Below, one piece after another: positions 18,038 to 25,376 of a stretch of DNA of 38,185 nucleotides. The notes under the pieces were generated by a model. The model ran no database searches. It saw only the letters and a list, made by a program, of their open reading frames with translations, and was not told the origin of the DNA. Within the stretch, counting starts at the first letter, position 1; every line of letters begins with the position of its first letter. The position numbers were made by a program, and so were the translations under genes. Source of the DNA: an uncultured Actinomycetes bacterium (GTDB taxonomy: Bacteria; Actinomycetota; Coriobacteriia; Coriobacteriales; Atopobiaceae); NCBI GenBank assembly GCA_900313905.1, contig OMTG01000068.1, positions 1 through 38,185 on the forward strand. Reading direction: 5' to 3'.

Positions 18038-19302
18038 GAGCTGAATATGAGCGTCACCGCATGCATCGTCCCATTGTCGATGTACTGGAAGCTCGACTGG
18101 CTTTCGTATTGGGTGCCGGCAAGGGCATCGCTCATGAGGGCGCCCTGCACATCCGCCATGAGCGCATCATGGGCCGAGGCATCCTCCAGCACGAACGATG
18201 CCATGGTGCTGCCCTGAGATGCAGCATCGCGGATGCAGCTCGCCGCCCAATCGCGGGAATAGGTGCTTGAGCTGGCTGTATAGGATGCGATGTGGTCAGA
18301 GACCACTTCGAGGCCGGAGACATCGTTTCCGCCATCGGCTTCATGCATGCGGGAGCATTCCTCATCCGACATGCCGAAGTACTCGAAGCACAGTGCTGTG
18401 CCATCGCTGTCCATCCACGTGGGCTCCAGATAGGTGAGCATGCCGTCAAGCTCGGCAAGCACCCATGCATGCGCAGCTGCCACCCCGTCGCTGTTCGTGG
18501 CATTCCCCGTGATAACAAGGCTGTCGATGCCGCATTTCGTGAGAAGGTACGAGAGCGCCTTCGAATAGCCTGCGCACACCGAGACATGTCCCGAGAAGAC
18601 AGAATCGATGTTCTGCTCCGCATCGGCGTCCTCGTCGTTGTATGTGGTGTTGTCGGCAATCCATTTCGAGAGGGCGAGCGCCTTCTCGGCATCGGTATCT
18701 GCACCAGCAAGGCTGTTTGCCATGATGTCTTCCACCGTGGCGTCGATGGATGCCTGCATGGCTTCCGCATCCGCACGTCCATAGAAATAGACGGGATGCA
18801 GGACAAGCGTGCCACCGCTCAGCTCCCAGGATGCGCTGCTGGAGGCCCAGAAGATATCCGGGTTATCGAAGAGCACATCGTAGAGGATGTCTCCAAGCCG
18901 GTCGGTGTCCACGCCCGATGAGGAGAACGAGATGGCATCGTCGTGGTCGCGCAGGCCTGAGAGGATGGCATCGTAGACCGTCTTCTCCGTATCCGTGAGG
19001 CTGGCATAGCGCGTGTGCTCTGCCAGCATGCCGAGAGCCGCGGCATGCTGCGGGGTCGCATCCTCCTGAGACGCATCCGACTCATCAGCCGCCTCATCCT
19101 GAGCAGATCCTGGCTGCCAAGGCAGGAACCCATTGAATATGGCATCCCACGGAGACTGTTCCTGCTCCTGCACAGAGCTTGTGGCCTGCTCGGCCGAAGG
19201 GGTGCCGGAGGGGCTGGCACTCGCCTGGCAGCCTATAGCGACAGCTCCGGCAACGAGCAGGATGGCGAGCAGGCGTGCGAGATGCGACGGTCTTCGTGAC
19301 AT
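18034..19302 (-). CDS. Transglutaminase-like domain lipoprotein
   Basis: The 422-residue protein begins with a lipoprotein signal (R-R near 3, hydrophobic stretch, A-I-G-C with Cys near 25). It is probably tethered to the outer face of the membrane. A low-complexity Ser/Ala/Glu/Asp linker (about 26-85) leads to a transglutaminase-like domain. Its triad is complete: Cys near 243 in V-C-A-G-Y-S-K-A, His near 278 in A-H-A-W-V, and Asp near 298 in P-T-W-M-D. Such domains act as cysteine proteases or cell-wall/peptide-modifying enzymes. The ATG at 19302 has AAGGAG about 10 nt before it; the longer reading to 19344 lacks a signal-peptide-like start. It lies convergently between the kinase and transporter genes, so a role in peptide resistance is possible but unproven. 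Confidence 0.85.
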   Translation of the reverse strand: MSRRPSHLARLLAILLVAGAVAIGCQASASPSGTPSAEQATSSVQEQEQSPWDAIFNGFLPWQPGSAQDEAADESDASQEDATPQHAAALGMLAEHTRYASLTDTEKTVYDAILSGLRDHDDAISFSSSGVDTDRLGDILYDVLFDNPDIFWASSSASWELSGGTLVLHPVYFYGRADAEAMQASIDATVEDIMANSLAGADTDAEKALALSKWIADNTTYNDEDADAEQNIDSVFSGHVSVCAGYSKALSYLLTKCGIDSLVITGNATNSDGVAAAHAWVLAELDGMLTYLEPTWMDSDGTALCFEYFGMSDEECSRMHEADGGNDVSGLEVVSDHIASYTASSSTYSRDWAASCIRDAASQGSTMASFVLEDASAHDALMADVQGALMSDALAGTQYESQSSFQYIDNGTMHAVTLIFSS

Positions 19303-19677
19303 GGGCGCTACGCTCCTTGAAAGCAGGAAGGGCAGGAGTGGCACAGCAGCATTCCGGCAGATGGCCGGAGACTTCCTCCCATTATCGCCTGCCTGGCGGC
19401 CTTGTTGCCCATCAAACAGGCGATATGCGCCGATAAGCGAAGAATCGATCCAATTTCCTGCAGGGACGCAGGCTGCATCTCACGTTAAAGCCGCATCCAG
19501 CCCCTGCTCTGCGATTGCCGCGATGCAGGGGAAAGCCATTCCGCCAGGAACCGATGAGGGCTTCCTTACAGAAGTGTAAGGAAGCGTAAGCTCTTTCGAT
19601 GGCAGAGAAGGCCTCTGTGTCAGATGATGGAGAGGACCAGAAGGGAAGCCTGCATCACAGCAAGAAAGGAAGCTGCC
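19303..19677. other. Divergent regulatory region between lipoprotein and ABC transporter genes
   Basis: 375 bp without a gene. It holds the Bce-type dyad at 19561-19584, a 7-bp hairpin (CCCCTGC 19501-19507 with GCAGGGG 19525-19531) and an inverted pair ATCGCCTG/CAGGCGAT (19384-19391, 19417-19424). Promoter boxes are not clear. Confidence 0.5.
19561..19584. promoter_or_regulatory. BceR-type operator in front of the ABC transporter operon
   Basis: CTTCCTTACA (19561-19570) and TGTAAGGAAG (19575-19584) form a perfect 10-bp inverted repeat around GAAG. The core TTACA-N4-TGTAA fits the TnACA-N4-TGTAA pattern I recall for BceR-like regulators. A further GTAAG at 19586-19590 repeats the right arm in direct orientation 10 bp on. 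It lies about 95 bp before the ATPase start codon. Confidence 0.65.
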
Positions 19678-20490
19678 ATGCCACGCCATATGCTTTCACA
19701 TTCCGTACCAGCCGTCACCGATGGGACAGCCGCCGTGCTCGATATCCGCGATCTCACGAAGGTCTACGGGGGACGCGGCTCTGCGACCAAGGCGCTTGCC
19801 GGCATCAGCTTCTCGGTCCAGGAGGGAGAGCTCGTCGCAATCATGGGTCCTTCCGGCTCTGGCAAGTCGACGCTCCTGAACTGCATCGCCACGATTGATG
19901 TGCCGACTTCCGGCACGATCCGTCTGGCCGGCACCGATATCGCGCAGATCTCCCGTTCAGGCCTTGCCGACTTCCGCCGCACCCAGCTCGGCTTCATCTT
20001 CCAGGACTCGAACCTCTTGGATTCGCTCACAGCCCACGAGAACATCGCGCTGCCGCTCACAATCGGCCGTGTCCCGGCTGATCAGATCCTGCACGATGTG
20101 GAGGCCATCGCCTCCTCCCTGGGCGTCTCGGAGGTGCTCGACAAGTATCCCTACCAGATGTCAGGCGGACAGCGCCAGCGCATCGCCGCTGCCCGCGCCC
20201 TCGTGACCCGCCCCAAGCTCGTGCTTGCAGATGAGCCGACGGGCGCCCTCGATTCCAAGAACGCCAAGCTCCTGCTCGAGAGCCTCGAGGCCATCAACCG
20301 TGCCCGCAACGCCACCGTGCTCATGGTGACGCACGACGAGACCGCTGCCTCCTACTGCCGCCGGGTCCTCTTCATCCGTGACGGCAAGGTCTTCACCGAG
20401 CTGCGCCGCGGCACCGATTCGCGCCGCACGTTCTTCGAGAAGATCATGCAGGTCGTCGCTGTCCAGGGAGGGGTCGAGGATGCTCGCTAA
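19678..20490 (+). CDS. ABC transporter ATP-binding protein (BceA-like)
   Basis: The 270-residue ATPase belongs to the MacB/Bce group that powers FtsX-like permeases, releasing or detoxifying cell-wall-targeting peptides. Walker A is G-P-S-G-S-G-K-S-T (about 57-65), the Q-loop is F-I-F-Q-D-S-N-L-L, the signature M-S-G-G-Q-R-Q-R, Walker B L-V-L-A-D-E-P-T-G-A-L-D and the switch His is in M-V-T-H-D-E-T. The ATG at 19678 has AAAGGAAG upstream; the earlier in-frame ATG at 19624 would add unrelated residues. The end overlaps the permease start by 11 bp. Family and pairing are sure; the peptide handled is unknown. Confidence 0.93.
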   Translation: MPRHMLSHSVPAVTDGTAAVLDIRDLTKVYGGRGSATKALAGISFSVQEGELVAIMGPSGSGKSTLLNCIATIDVPTSGTIRLAGTDIAQISRSGLADFRRTQLGFIFQDSNLLDSLTAHENIALPLTIGRVPADQILHDVEAIASSLGVSEVLDKYPYQMSGGQRQRIAAARALVTRPKLVLADEPTGALDSKNAKLLLESLEAINRARNATVLMVTHDETAASYCRRVLFIRDGKVFTELRRGTDSRRTFFEKIMQVVAVQGGVEDAR

Positions 20491-22579
20491 GCTCGCCTTC
20501 GGCAACATGCGCAAGCTCATGCACGACTACGCCGTGTATTTCCTGACGCTTGTGCTCGGCGTTGCCGTCTTCTATGCCTTCAATACGGTCTCGGTCCAGG
20601 CAGACTTCCTCCAGGGCGATGTCGCCGAGCTCCTGAAGCGGCTTGGCGACCTGCTCCGGGGCATCACGGTCTTCCTCGCCTTCATCATGGGCTTCCTCAT
20701 GGTCTATGCGAACAACTTCCTGATGCGCCGCCGCAAGAAGGAGCTCGGGCTCTACCAGGTCCTCGGCATGCGTGCAGGCCAGGTGAACGCGATCCTCACG
20801 CTCGAGACCTTGATGGTCGCCCTTGCCTCCTTCGCAGTCGGCCTGCTTGTCGGCGCGCTCTTCTCCCAGGTGCTCCTGTTCGTCACCGCCAGCATGTTCT
20901 CAGCGAAGATCGACCGCTTCTCCTTCTTCTTCTCGCTCGACGCCCTAGCGCTCACCGCCATCTGCTTTGCCGTGACCTTCGTCGTGATGATGGTCTTCAA
21001 CACCTTCACGCTCTCCCGCGTCCGCCTGATCGACCTCATGAGCTCGGGAAGGCAGAATGAGAAGCAGCGTGTGAGGAACCTCCCGGCCTCGATCGTGCTG
21101 GCGCTTGCAGGCGCAGCGCTGATTGCGTATGCCTACTGGCGCCTCACCACCCAGGGCTTCCCCACAAGCGTCTCTGGTGCAGGCTCTTCGAGCACAACGG
21201 ACTTCGGGATCACGACAGCGCTCATGATCGTGGGCACCTATGTCTTCTTCTATGGCTTCGCCGGCGCCCTCACGATGCTCGCCACCCATCTGAAGAGGCA
21301 TTACTGGTCAGGACTCCATATGTTCACGATGCGTGAGATCGCCTCACGCATCAACACGGCCTCCATCTCCATGGGGACGATTGCGCTCATCCTCTTCTTC
21401 GCTATGACATCAGTCACAGCAGGCATGAGCCTCTGCAACGCGCTCAATGCCTCGCTGGCAGAGAGCATCCCCTACAGCGCATCTGCCGTGGTCTACTCCT
21501 CCGACAATGGGGGCGCCGATGCCCTGCTTGAAGAGGCGCTCCAGACATCCGGCGTCGATCTCAAGGCCTTGGGGACCTCCGCCCAGATCCACATCGCCAC
21601 CCTGAATTCTGCAGACGGCACGGCCCTCGAGAACACCTTCGCTGCCATGGCAGCGCTTACCGGCGAGAGCATCCCCTCTGGCTTCGAGAACGCTCATGCC
21701 TTTGAGACGATCGGCATCTCCGACTACAACAGCATCCGTGCGCTCCAGGGCCTCGAGCCGGTCAGCCTCTCGGATGGGCACTACCTCTACCTCTGCAATA
21801 TGGACCAGATCGAGGGCCTGGTGAACAAGGCGCTCGCTGCAGGCTATAGCATAAAGGCAGGAAGCGCCACCCTCACGCCTGAGCGCAGCACGTTGATTGA
21901 CGATGTATCGTGCGTGCTCGTGAATTCCGCTTTGGGCGCGACGCCTGGCATCTATGTGGTTCCCGACAGCGTGGCAGAAGAGCTCGATGAGCTGGGCGCT
22001 GCCGGCCAGACGGAGACGGTCCTCGACATCCGCTACAGCGTATCTGACGAGCAGGGCGATGAGGAAGTGGCCAAGCTGCAGCAGGCGCTCTACGACGTTT
22101 CCAAGGCGAACGGCCTCCAGAACGGCGTCCAGGTCATGACAGCAAACGGTCTGCGGAATGAGGGCGTGACGACGACCGGCCTCATCTCCTACCTTGCCAT
22201 CTATATCGGCTTCGTCCTCGTCGTCGCCTGCGCCGCCATCCTCGCTATCCAGCAGCTCTCCGCTGCCTCCGACTCTGCTCTGCGCTACCGCACGCTCTCC
22301 GAGCTCGGCAGCTCCGAGAAGCTCATCTTCTCCTCGCTGCGCTCCCAGATCTGCTTCGCATTCCTTTTGCCCCTCATCGTCGGCATGGCGCACAGCCTCT
22401 GCGCACTGGTCCAGGTCGAGAAGCTCGTCGCGCTCTTCGGCTACAGCAACCTGTGGCGGAGCATGCTTCTGGGCATCGGCATCTTCGCCCTGGTCTACGG
22501 CGGCTACCTGGTGATCACCTACCGCATGGCGCACGGCGTCGTGAAGTCAGCCATCCGCACGAACCGCCACGCGCTCTGA
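20480..22579 (+). CDS. FtsX-like ABC transporter permease (BceB-like)
   Basis: The 699-residue membrane protein has the BceB outline. It has an N-terminal helix pair, several helices to about residue 310, one large extracytoplasmic domain (about 325-570, no hydrophobic runs), then three terminal helices. A FtsX core with R-K-K-E-L-G-L-Y-Q-V-L-G-M is visible near residue 90. In Bce systems this outside domain touches the antibiotic target complex and signals to the short-loop kinase. The ATG at 20480 lies inside the end of the ATPase gene (GAGGATG), with GGAGGGG before it. The gene ends just before a 12-bp hairpin. Together with 16278-18037 it makes a complete sensing and resistance module. 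Confidence 0.92.
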   Translation: MLAKLAFGNMRKLMHDYAVYFLTLVLGVAVFYAFNTVSVQADFLQGDVAELLKRLGDLLRGITVFLAFIMGFLMVYANNFLMRRRKKELGLYQVLGMRAGQVNAILTLETLMVALASFAVGLLVGALFSQVLLFVTASMFSAKIDRFSFFFSLDALALTAICFAVTFVVMMVFNTFTLSRVRLIDLMSSGRQNEKQRVRNLPASIVLALAGAALIAYAYWRLTTQGFPTSVSGAGSSSTTDFGITTALMIVGTYVFFYGFAGALTMLATHLKRHYWSGLHMFTMREIASRINTASISMGTIALILFFAMTSVTAGMSLCNALNASLAESIPYSASAVVYSSDNGGADALLEEALQTSGVDLKALGTSAQIHIATLNSADGTALENTFAAMAALTGESIPSGFENAHAFETIGISDYNSIRALQGLEPVSLSDGHYLYLCNMDQIEGLVNKALAAGYSIKAGSATLTPERSTLIDDVSCVLVNSALGATPGIYVVPDSVAEELDELGAAGQTETVLDIRYSVSDEQGDEEVAKLQQALYDVSKANGLQNGVQVMTANGLRNEGVTTTGLISYLAIYIGFVLVVACAAILAIQQLSAASDSALRYRTLSELGSSEKLIFSSLRSQICFAFLLPLIVGMAHSLCALVQVEKLVALFGYSNLWRSMLLGIGIFALVYGGYLVITYRMAHGVVKSAIRTNRHAL

Positions 22580-22589
22580 TGCTTCCCTT

Positions 22590-22625
22590 GGGGCAGGGCC
22601 TTGCTCTCCCCCAAGGCCCTGCCTA
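22590..22625 (+). terminator. Hairpin terminator after the Bce-like permease
   Basis: GGCAGGGCCTTG (22592-22603) pairs perfectly with CAAGGCCCTGCC (22612-22623) around an 8-nt loop, 12 bp past the stop codon. The following TATCCCC is poor in T, so termination may be imperfect. Confidence 0.65.
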
Positions 22626-22709
22626 TCCCCGCCCGGCCCATCTCTTTCACCATCATGCTCGGCGTCATGCTGATAGCGCAATGCGCCGTTCCATTGCGAT
22701 CGATCCGCT
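22626..22709 (+). pseudogene. Relic of a small membrane-protein 3' end (copy 1)
   Basis: The segment encodes I-S-F-T-I-M-L-G-V-M-L-I-A-Q. It closely parallels I-A-F-T-I-V-L-G-F-M-L-I-A-Q at 25196-25240, with most DNA differences between the two being silent or conservative. Both copies are followed shortly by a hairpin. No start codon with a ribosome site precedes it. The parent family is not recognised. Confidence 0.4.
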
Positions 22710-22750
22710 ACGACACAAGGGGTTGTGCTGAGCACAGCCCCCTGTGTCGT
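22710..22750. terminator. Long 18-bp hairpin, possibly a bidirectional terminator
   Basis: ACGACACA (22710-22717) pairs with TGTGTCGT (22743-22750). Inside, GGGGTTGTGC (22719-22728) pairs with GCACAGCCCC (22732-22741) with one G-T pair, leaving a single mismatch and a TGA loop. No T-run follows on either strand. It stands 13 bp before the first 33-bp-period repeat. Confidence 0.5.
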
Positions 22751-22762
22751 CTGCCTGCTGCT

Positions 22763-22839
22763 TGTCAATCCGCGGCATATCTTCAGTACCAAATATGTCA
22801 GTTTGCAGACCTCCCGCAGCGGGGTTTCTGTCAGGTTGC
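22763..22839. repeat. 33-bp-period direct repeats, downstream side of the DUF4143 gene (3 copies)
   Basis: TGTCAATCCGC (22763-22773), TGTCAGTTTGC (22796-22806) and TGTCAGGTTGC (22829-22839) start exactly 33 bp apart. The second is identical to a copy in the array upstream of the ATPase gene; the first and third are diverged. All point the same way. Confidence 0.7.
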
Positions 22840-22962
22840 AGGTCAAAACACTCACAGTCAGCATCTGCGGGCAGCACCGGCAATGCCCTCAGGACATCAG
22901 CCGTGGCCCATGTCCGACTTCAAGAGGCTCGCTGATATGTTCGGTTCACAGAACATATCCTG

Positions 22963-24273
22963 TCATAAGCCCGGTTCCAGGCACATCGCCATGTATGCAG
23001 GAAGATAGAGAATCCTCCCATCGCGCTCGACATTTCCCTCATGAAGGACTATCGCACGCTCTATGCCGTAGTTCTCTGTCTCCAGCGCCTTGGTCAGAGC
23101 GCTATGGCGTCGGTACACCTTGCCGGATTTGACCTCGATTGGCACGACACGATTTCTCGTCTGCACGACGAAGTCGAGCTCTCCGATTGCACGGTTCTTG
23201 AAATATGCCAGATCGAACCCATGGCAAGTGAGCTCCTGCGCAACGACATTTTCGTACAGTGCCCCATAGTTGATATCCGGACGATCGACCAGCAGATCCC
23301 GAACCACATCCATCCCACATTGGTAGGTCAAGATGCCTACGTCAGACGAGAACAGCTTGAATTTCGATGACTCGAGATTCGTCGCGAGCGGATAGCGCGG
23401 CTCGGTCACGTTATATGCCGGAAGGGCTACATTCGCATCGGTAAGCCACATGAAGTCGTTGTCATATCGATTGAAATGGGAATCCCCCTCAACGTCGCTG
23501 ACGACAAACCGCTTGTCCTGCCGGCTGATCTCGCTGGGCATCAAGTCGAAGATGCGTCGCACCACGCGGGCCCGGCTGCCTGCATACTTCGATATGTCGT
23601 AGCGGTACTGGCCGACGATTGCTTCCTGAAGCAGCCGTACCTGGCTCACATTGTCCGTGCGCACGAAGGCCTGGACAGGATCGGGCATGCCGCCACAGAT
23701 CAGATAGCGATGGAAAAGCTCTTCCATCCTCTGATGAATAAAGGCATCCACTGGCCGTGCCTCCCTGAAGCAGCTCCGCACTTCCTCAAGGATTTCCGGA
23801 GACACGCCATTCGCCCAGGCAAACTCCTCGAAGTCGAGCGGATACATCTTCAAGGTAGAGAGATAGCCGACTGGCGCAGAAGTCAGTCCCTTGAGCTCGA
23901 CACCCAGCATCGAACCAGAAAGCACGTAGTCAAAGTCCTGACGCTCCATCAGGAATTTGATTGCAGTCACAGCCTCCTTGCACTCCTGCACTTCATCGAG
24001 GAACACGACCGTCTTTCCGGGCACCATCGGAGCATCGACGAAGGCCGTCAGCCGCATGAACAGCTCACGTGACGAGGTTGCTGAAGACAGCGCTTTGGCC
24101 GCGGCAGTGTTCTCGTATAGATTGATTTCGACCACATTGTCCCAGTGGGACCGCGCGAATTCGCGCACCAGGTAGGTCTTTCCTACCTGCCTCGCCCCTG
24201 TCACCAGCAGCGCCTGCTTCGTACGGTAACGGAACCAGTCTTCAAACCTGTCGAGCGCTTTCCTCTTCAGCAT
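22963..24273 (-). CDS. AAA-family ATPase with C-terminal DUF4143
   Basis: The 436-residue protein has a P-loop G-A-R-Q-V-G-K-T (26-33) near the start, and a Walker B-like V-V-F-L-D-E-V-Q-E-C. An arginine-containing S-G-S-M sensor segment follows, then a DUF4143 domain. Its nuclease-like core is visible: I-G-E-L-D-F-V-V-Q-T, I-E-V-K-S-G-K-V and an upstream N-Y-G-A-L-Y-E-N-V-V. The E-L-D...E-V-K pattern resembles a PD-(D/E)xK fold. Such ATPases are very common in gut actinobacteria and their function is not established. The length is full and no motif is broken. No strong ribosome site precedes the ATG. It is flanked on both sides by 33-bp-period repeats, the upstream array ending about 50 bp from the start codon. 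Confidence 0.9.
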   Translation of the reverse strand: MLKRKALDRFEDWFRYRTKQALLVTGARQVGKTYLVREFARSHWDNVVEINLYENTAAAKALSSATSSRELFMRLTAFVDAPMVPGKTVVFLDEVQECKEAVTAIKFLMERQDFDYVLSGSMLGVELKGLTSAPVGYLSTLKMYPLDFEEFAWANGVSPEILEEVRSCFREARPVDAFIHQRMEELFHRYLICGGMPDPVQAFVRTDNVSQVRLLQEAIVGQYRYDISKYAGSRARVVRRIFDLMPSEISRQDKRFVVSDVEGDSHFNRYDNDFMWLTDANVALPAYNVTEPRYPLATNLESSKFKLFSSDVGILTYQCGMDVVRDLLVDRPDINYGALYENVVAQELTCHGFDLAYFKNRAIGELDFVVQTRNRVVPIEVKSGKVYRRHSALTKALETENYGIERAIVLHEGNVERDGRILYLPAYMAMCLEPGL

Positions 24274-24324
24274 GCCGACCCCCCGTCGCCATATTCTCTG
24301 TAATCAAGAGTATGAGCCTGTCCA

Positions 24325-24467
24325 TGTCAATTTGCAAACCATTTCAAGTGCCATATTTGTCAATTTGCTATCCATTTTAAGTGCCAGATTTGTCAGTTTG
24401 CAATTTGTTTATGACATCATATTTGTCAATTTGCAGATATATATTTGGACTTCATTTGTCAGTTTTG
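24325..24467. repeat. 33-bp-period direct repeats, upstream side of the DUF4143 gene (5 copies)
   Basis: TGTCARTTTGC begins at 24325, 24358, 24391 and 24424, with a fifth, looser copy (TGTCAGTTTTG) at 24457. All starts are exactly 33 bp apart, about three helical turns. Three copies are preceded by ATATT or AGATT. The 22-bp spacers of the first two units are themselves alike (CCATTT then AAGTGCCA). Read on the minus strand, the sense of the ATPase gene, three copies contain TTGACA. The array covers the ATPase promoter region. Confidence 0.85.
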
Positions 24468-24910
24468 CGCAGCCTGATACCAATCCATGCCCAGCCATCA
24501 AGCACGCATCCACACAGGCATCGCGCAGGATCCCATGAGTCCAGCCATCGGCAGCGGTCATAATGACATGCTCTCCCTAACGGCCATCCATGACCGTGTC
24601 TCTTCTCGCGGTTATATGATTGACCTCTAGAGCTGGACACGGAGAACTTCCCCAAGCCAGAAGACACCCCGAAGGCAATCAGTGTCGTGCACTCGGGGCC
24701 TGTATCATGCCCTGGAACCAGGCAGCAGCAGGGCAGCGTTCTCGGCCATCATGAACACAGGAGAGAGGGAGGCAGACACGGCATTTCTCAGCAAGACATG
24801 GCAGGCATCTCGTGCCAAGGCTGAAGAGGCTGTCGTCTCCTGCATCGAGAAGGATCTGGGAGCATTGAGCTGCATCCCAATTCTTGGGGCTCATAAGTAA
24901 AGTTCAGCAG

Positions 24911-25085
24911 CTATGCTGCCATTTCGGCGGCCCGGTTCGGGTGCTCCACGGGAATCAGACCTCCAAGCCTCCTCTGCCTTCTCACCATGTTCCAGTGGAT
25001 GATGCATGCCTCGAGGTCAGCCTTGAAGGGCCCGGAGCCAGTCCATGCCCGGCTGCGGAAGAACTCGTCCTAGATGTAGCCGAAC
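24911..25085 (-). pseudogene. C-terminal remnant of an IS3-family transposase (OrfB)
   Basis: On the minus strand about 57 codons read D-E-F-F-R-S-R-A-W-T-G, F-K-A-D-L-E-A-C-I-I-H-W-N, R-R-Q-R-R-L and G-L-I-P-V-E-H, ending at TAG (24913-24911). This is the last part of the integrase core of IS3-family transposases, whose usual pattern is F-F...L-K-x-E...Y-I-x-x-Y-N-x-x-R-x-x...L-x-x-L-x-P-x-x-Y. A stop codon (25072-25070) interrupts the frame just before D-E-F-F and nothing recognisable precedes it. It is a dead fragment, with no terminal inverted repeats seen. Confidence 0.6.
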
Positions 25086-25099
25086 AGACAAAGGACCAT

Positions 25100-25260
25100 C
25101 AGGATTTCGTTCCCATTGCTGCAGCGGCCCTGATCGCCGTGCCCGCAGGCATCGTCGCCAAGCTTCTGCACCTCACCATAAGGATTGCAGGCACTCTCAT
25201 CGGCATCGCCTTCACTATCGTGCTCGGCTTCATGCTGATAGCGCAGGGCTCCATCTCATT
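25100..25260 (+). pseudogene. Relic of a small membrane-protein 3' end (copy 2)
   Basis: One frame encodes two hydrophobic stretches: I-A-A-A-A-L-I-A-V-P-A-G-I-V, and I-R-I-A-G-T-L-I-G-I-A-F-T-I-V-L followed by G-F-M-L-I-A-Q. The second is related to the segment at 22640-22680. No good start codon or ribosome site is seen, and upstream the frame runs into the transposase fragment. It is probably the end of a lost gene with its terminator retained. Confidence 0.4.
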
Positions 25261-25292
25261 CTGGAGCCCTATGCATCCAATCCGCTGTGGCC

Positions 25293-25322
25293 GAGGGGCT
25301 GCGCCGAGGCGCAGCCCTCTTG
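25293..25322 (+). terminator. GC-rich hairpin after membrane relic 2
   Basis: GGGCTGCGCC pairs with GGCGCAGCCC around a tiny loop (about 25296-25317) and is followed by TCTTG. It corresponds in position to the hairpin after relic copy 1. Confidence 0.5.
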
Positions 25323-25376
25323 CGGGCTCCAGCGGGAGCTGCTGTCCTGGATGCTCCGTCCCAGTGCCGAGAGGAT

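Larger units (their letters stand above)
22580..22962. other. Intergenic region between permease and DUF4143 ATPase
   Basis: 383 bp holding the permease terminator, the membrane-segment relic, the 41-nt hairpin and three repeats of the 33-bp series. In the last 120 bp I see nothing. Confidence 0.5.
24274..25376. other. 1.1-kb region without an intact gene
   Basis: It contains the five-copy 33-bp-period array (24325-24467), an IS3-type transposase tail (24911-25085), the second membrane-segment relic (25100-25260) and its hairpin (25293-25322). Between 24470 and 24910 short open frames exist on both strands, but none resembles a known protein or has a ribosome site. Confidence 0.5.

Noticed and set aside
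21410..22534. 374-residue minus-strand ORF inside the Bce-like permease
   Set aside because: Antisense shadow of a GC-rich membrane protein gene, no ribosome site or family resemblance.
24325..24467. CRISPR array
   Set aside because: The conserved unit is only about 11-15 bp with 22-bp spacers that are partly alike, the period is too short and there are no cas genes.
24272..24538. 88-residue ORF with F-V-N-L-Q repeats every 11 residues on the plus strand
   Set aside because: No ribosome site, and the silent codon positions of the repeat are as conserved as the others, so the pattern is better explained by a DNA repeat.
24682..24900. 72-residue plus-strand ORF
   Set aside because: No recognisable family and no ribosome site; an equally open frame exists on the other strand.
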